The notes below the pieces were generated by a model that had not been told where the DNA came from, ran no database searches, and saw only the letters and a list, made by a program, of their open reading frames with translations. DNA of 16,317 nucleotides from an uncultured Synechococcus sp. (GTDB lineage Bacteria; Cyanobacteriota; Cyanobacteriia; PCC-6307; Cyanobiaceae): assembly GCA_937975655.1 (NCBI GenBank), contig CALJTZ010000050.1, forward strand, positions 1 through 16,317, given 5' to 3'. Every line of letters starts with the position of its first letter. Positions within the stretch are counted from its first letter, which is position 1. A program made the position numbers and the translations under genes. Positions 14,191-16,317 of the stretch are shown here, one piece after another.

Positions 14191-14283
14191 GCGGAGGGGG
14201 GGCTAGGGAGCGTTGGATTCGAGTCTGATCCCTCGTGGCCCGTGGTTGGTTAGCACCTAGGGCTGATCACGGCGCCGGCTGGA

Positions 14284-15840
14284 TCAGAACTGGAAGCTGG
14301 TCTTGATCAGGGCGCCGAGCTGGTTGAAGCTCCGGCCTTCTGGCGTATCAGCACCCAGGGGCCGGTTCAGATAAAAGACCGCCGGGACGAAGGCGATGTG
14401 GTCGCTTAGGCGGATCTTGTACCACCATTCCCAGACGAAGTTGCTGTCGTTGGGGGTGTTGCCGCTGGTGAGGCTGGTGGCGAAGGTGGCTTGGCCCACG
14501 GCCATCCCGAACACGTTGCCCTTCAGGAAGGCGTCGTCCCACAGGAACCCCACACTCCAGGACTGGGTCTGACTCACGAGGTTCGCCTCATCCGTGTTGG
14601 TGGCATAGCGGGTGGCATTGATCCCCCAGCCGGCACTGATCGAGGGGATCCAGCCGGGTTCCGCGGGTTGCCAGTAGCCACTCAGACCAAAGGCGGACGT
14701 GTTGCCTGGAACGTTGAAGCTGTTCAGTGCGAAGTTGGTGCCATAAGGGATCGGGTCATCACCATGTTGGATGGCCGCGTAGGTCGCGGCGATGGCCCAT
14801 TGCTTAGCGGCATAGCCGATTTGGATCGTTCCCGTACCGCCAGCGTTCTGGGTGGCAATGCCACCGTCGCTTGGATCGCCCAACTCGCCGTTGGCCGCCA
14901 CGTAATTGGTGCTGATGGCAAAACCGTGCTTTTGCCACCACACGCCTGCGCCCACGCCGATGTCCAAGTCATTGGCACCGATGGCTCCGCCAAAGGTCAT
15001 CAAATCAAGGATCGTGTCACTTGGATAGAGGCTGGGCCAGATCGCCACCATGTTGTCCTGCTCAACCCGACCACCAAGGGTGAAGGTGAAGTCTCCGATG
15101 GGCATCTGGTAATAGATGCGATTCACCCCGATATTGTCTGGTCCAGATTGTTCCTGGAAGGCCACTTCCAGCTGCGATAAAGCGCTGGGTCCAGCTCCGC
15201 CAAAGCTGTTGGAGCTGGAGTCAAAGTTTCCTGCTCGGAGTCTGATGCGTAGCAGGTCTTTGCCGCTGAAGCTGGTATCCAGGATCAACCTCATATCGTA
15301 GTTAAAAGTTGTGGCGCCAAAACTGCTTTGGCTTCGGTTCACCAGGCCTGTGGCAGTGCCGCTGAAGTTGCTGGCACCCAGCACAAAAGTTGCCTGACTC
15401 GACAATGTGGTGGTGGTGGAGAATTGGGTGGCTTCCAGTTCGGCCACCTTGGCCTCGAGGCCATCCACACGGCCCTTCAGCACGGCGAGTTCCTGTTCGA
15501 ACTCCTTGATCAGGCGCTTCAGCTCGTCGGTCACTTCAGTGATCCGGTCGAGGCAAGCGTTCAGCAGGGCGGCCGCTTCATAGCGGGTCATCGCCTGCTT
15601 GCCCTTGTAGGTGCCGTTGGGGTAGCCCGCAACGCAGCCGTAGCGCTCGATCAGGTTGGACAGAGCCTGGTAGGCCCAGTCGGTGGGCTGCACGTCGGAG
15701 AACTGGGTGATCGAAGTCACCTGCTCCTCGGAGCCGTACTGGCTGACGCCAGCGATGTTCAGGTCGGCGGCGGATGCAGCCACAGGAGCCATCAGGCCCA
15801 GGGCGGCAGGCGCCAGAAGAAGCTTCTGGAACAGTTTCAT
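14284..15840 (-). CDS. SLH-domain outer-membrane porin (cyanobacterial SOMP/OprB type)
   Basis: The 518-residue protein has a signal peptide (MKLFQKLLLAPAALGLMAPV, cleavage near AASA/AD at 24-25), one SLH domain at about 46-95 (FSDVQPTDWAYQALSNLIER through YKGKQAMTRYEAAALLNACL) that binds peptidoglycan-linked polymer, a coiled coil at about 98-138, and a beta-barrel of the OprB type from about 145 to the end, closing with the terminal Phe of KTSFQF. It would let small solutes and ions cross the outer membrane. This layout is characteristic of cyanobacterial major porins and is strong evidence for the host of the right part. The ATG at 15840 starts the signal peptide; a longer upstream frame does not fit. 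No clear terminator is seen in the 93 bases before the cobW gene. Its specificity is unknown. Confidence 0.92.
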   Translation of the reverse strand: MKLFQKLLLAPAALGLMAPVAASAADLNIAGVSQYGSEEQVTSITQFSDVQPTDWAYQALSNLIERYGCVAGYPNGTYKGKQAMTRYEAAALLNACLDRITEVTDELKRLIKEFEQELAVLKGRVDGLEAKVAELEATQFSTTTTLSSQATFVLGASNFSGTATGLVNRSQSSFGATTFNYDMRLILDTSFSGKDLLRIRLRAGNFDSSSNSFGGAGPSALSQLEVAFQEQSGPDNIGVNRIYYQMPIGDFTFTLGGRVEQDNMVAIWPSLYPSDTILDLMTFGGAIGANDLDIGVGAGVWWQKHGFAISTNYVAANGELGDPSDGGIATQNAGGTGTIQIGYAAKQWAIAATYAAIQHGDDPIPYGTNFALNSFNVPGNTSAFGLSGYWQPAEPGWIPSISAGWGINATRYATNTDEANLVSQTQSWSVGFLWDDAFLKGNVFGMAVGQATFATSLTSGNTPNDSNFVWEWWYKIRLSDHIAFVPAVFYLNRPLGADTPEGRSFNQLGALIKTSFQF

Positions 15841-15865
15841 GGTCCTCACACCAAAAGAGGATTTC

Positions 15866-15878
15866 GACGCAAAGCGTC
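15866..15878 (-). promoter_or_regulatory. Small hairpin in the presumed porin leader
   Basis: GACGC, AAA, GCGTC on the plus strand forms a 5-bp perfect stem 26-38 bases before the porin ATG, between the two divergent starts. It could stabilise the porin mRNA or be chance. Confidence 0.3.
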
Positions 15879-15885
15879 TCTGGAC

Positions 15886-16317
15886 ATGATCACCGCAGGG
15901 TTGGCAGAGCCACCAGGGCAGGTGTGCCAGAACACGCAACGGCTGCCCCTCGGGTGCATCGATGCAGACTCAGCAGACGAGCGAGGCCCTGCCCTGACTG
16001 TCTTCTCACGACGACCGTGGCTGTGGTGGCTGCTGCTGCTGGCGCTCTGGGCCCTGGCAACCGGCGCTGATCGGCTCTGGCTGCACCTGGACCAGGCCCT
16101 GCCCAACTGGGACCAGGCCGACTATCTGAACAGTGCGGTGGACCATGGGCGCGCCCTCGGGCTCCTGCCCGGCGGCGGCTGGCATGGCTGGGAGGCCCTG
16201 CTGGATCTCTCGCCGAAGATCCCTCCCCTGGTCTCGCTGGTGAACGGCAGCGTGATGGCCATCAGCGGCGATGGCCCCGATCAGGCCCTCTGGGCCAACC
16301 CGTTCTGGCAGGCCCTG
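15886..16317 (+). CDS. Glycosyltransferase family 39-like membrane protein, N-terminal part only
   Basis: A plus-strand frame of 144 codons runs off the window end. After a weakly conserved leader comes a membrane helix (RRPWLWWLLLLALWALATGA) and then DQALPNWDQADYLNSAVDHG, whose Asp in WDQADY is placed like the catalytic Asp of the first loop in PMT/ArnT (GT39) enzymes. LLDLSPKIPPLVSLVNGSVM and QALWANPFWQAL follow. Such enzymes move sugars from lipid carriers to protein or lipid outside the cytosolic face. The start is uncertain: ATG at 15886 begins the frame, GTG at 15922 is another choice, and the leader to residue about 40 looks non-conserved. It diverges from the porin gene. Confidence 0.65.
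   Translation, partial: MITAGLAEPPGQVCQNTQRLPLGCIDADSADERGPALTVFSRRPWLWWLLLLALWALATGADRLWLHLDQALPNWDQADYLNSAVDHGRALGLLPGGGWHGWEALLDLSPKIPPLVSLVNGSVMAISGDGPDQALWANPFWQAL

Noticed and set aside
14191..14283. A tRNA-like T-arm (ATTCGAG/CTCGAAT) between cobW and the porin
   Set aside because: The stem does not pair over five bases on either strand and there is no anticodon or D arm at the right distance.

Overview
The window reads as two organisms joined inside one gene. Positions 1 to about 4850 look like a betaproteobacterium of the Comamonadaceae type (Limnohabitans or Rhodoferax-like). This part holds an AbrB-family membrane protein, an omega-amino-acid aminotransferase, purU, a LysR regulator and the first third of a glycolate oxidase subunit glcD. 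Positions from about 4905 to the end look like a high-GC picocyanobacterium (Synechococcus or Cyanobium type). This part holds the rest of a cyanobacterial glcD, xth, a lumenal or periplasmic-type small protein, cyanobacteria-like unknowns, larC, a Fur-family regulator, hupE, a His-rich CobW-family GTPase and an SLH-domain porin. Taxon names come from remembered family resemblance; no search was run.

Left part. A partial abrB-like gene (minus) lies downstream of a class III aminotransferase (minus), with an intrinsic terminator between them. A divergent intergenic region then leads to purU, a LysR gene and glcD, all plus. The glcD frame is unbroken, but codon use and protein type change between about 4849 and 4908, in a conserved FAD-binding stretch. 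The likeliest cause is a metagenome assembly join between co-occurring freshwater bacteria. A real recombination is possible but needs read-level proof.

Right part. xth converges on the glcD end. A small exported protein gene overlaps tail to tail with a membrane-anchored TPR gene. Next comes a tightly coupled four-gene plus-strand run (8070-11594): a cyanobacteria-like unknown, an M41/FtsH-like metalloprotease domain without its AAA ATPase, LarC (nickel-pincer cofactor synthesis) and a UPF0104/flippase-like membrane protein. A Fur-family gene follows at once. On the minus strand are a 48-codon single-TM ORF, hupE (Ni/Co permease) and, upstream of hupE, a COG0523 GTPase with a 24-histidine metal-binding insert. 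The SLH porin and a divergent partial glycosyltransferase 39 close the window.

The main biological theme of the right part is metal handling: LarC, Fur, HupE and CobW lie within about 5 kb. No mobile element, CRISPR, tRNA or rRNA was seen. No stretch over 300 bases lacks a gene.
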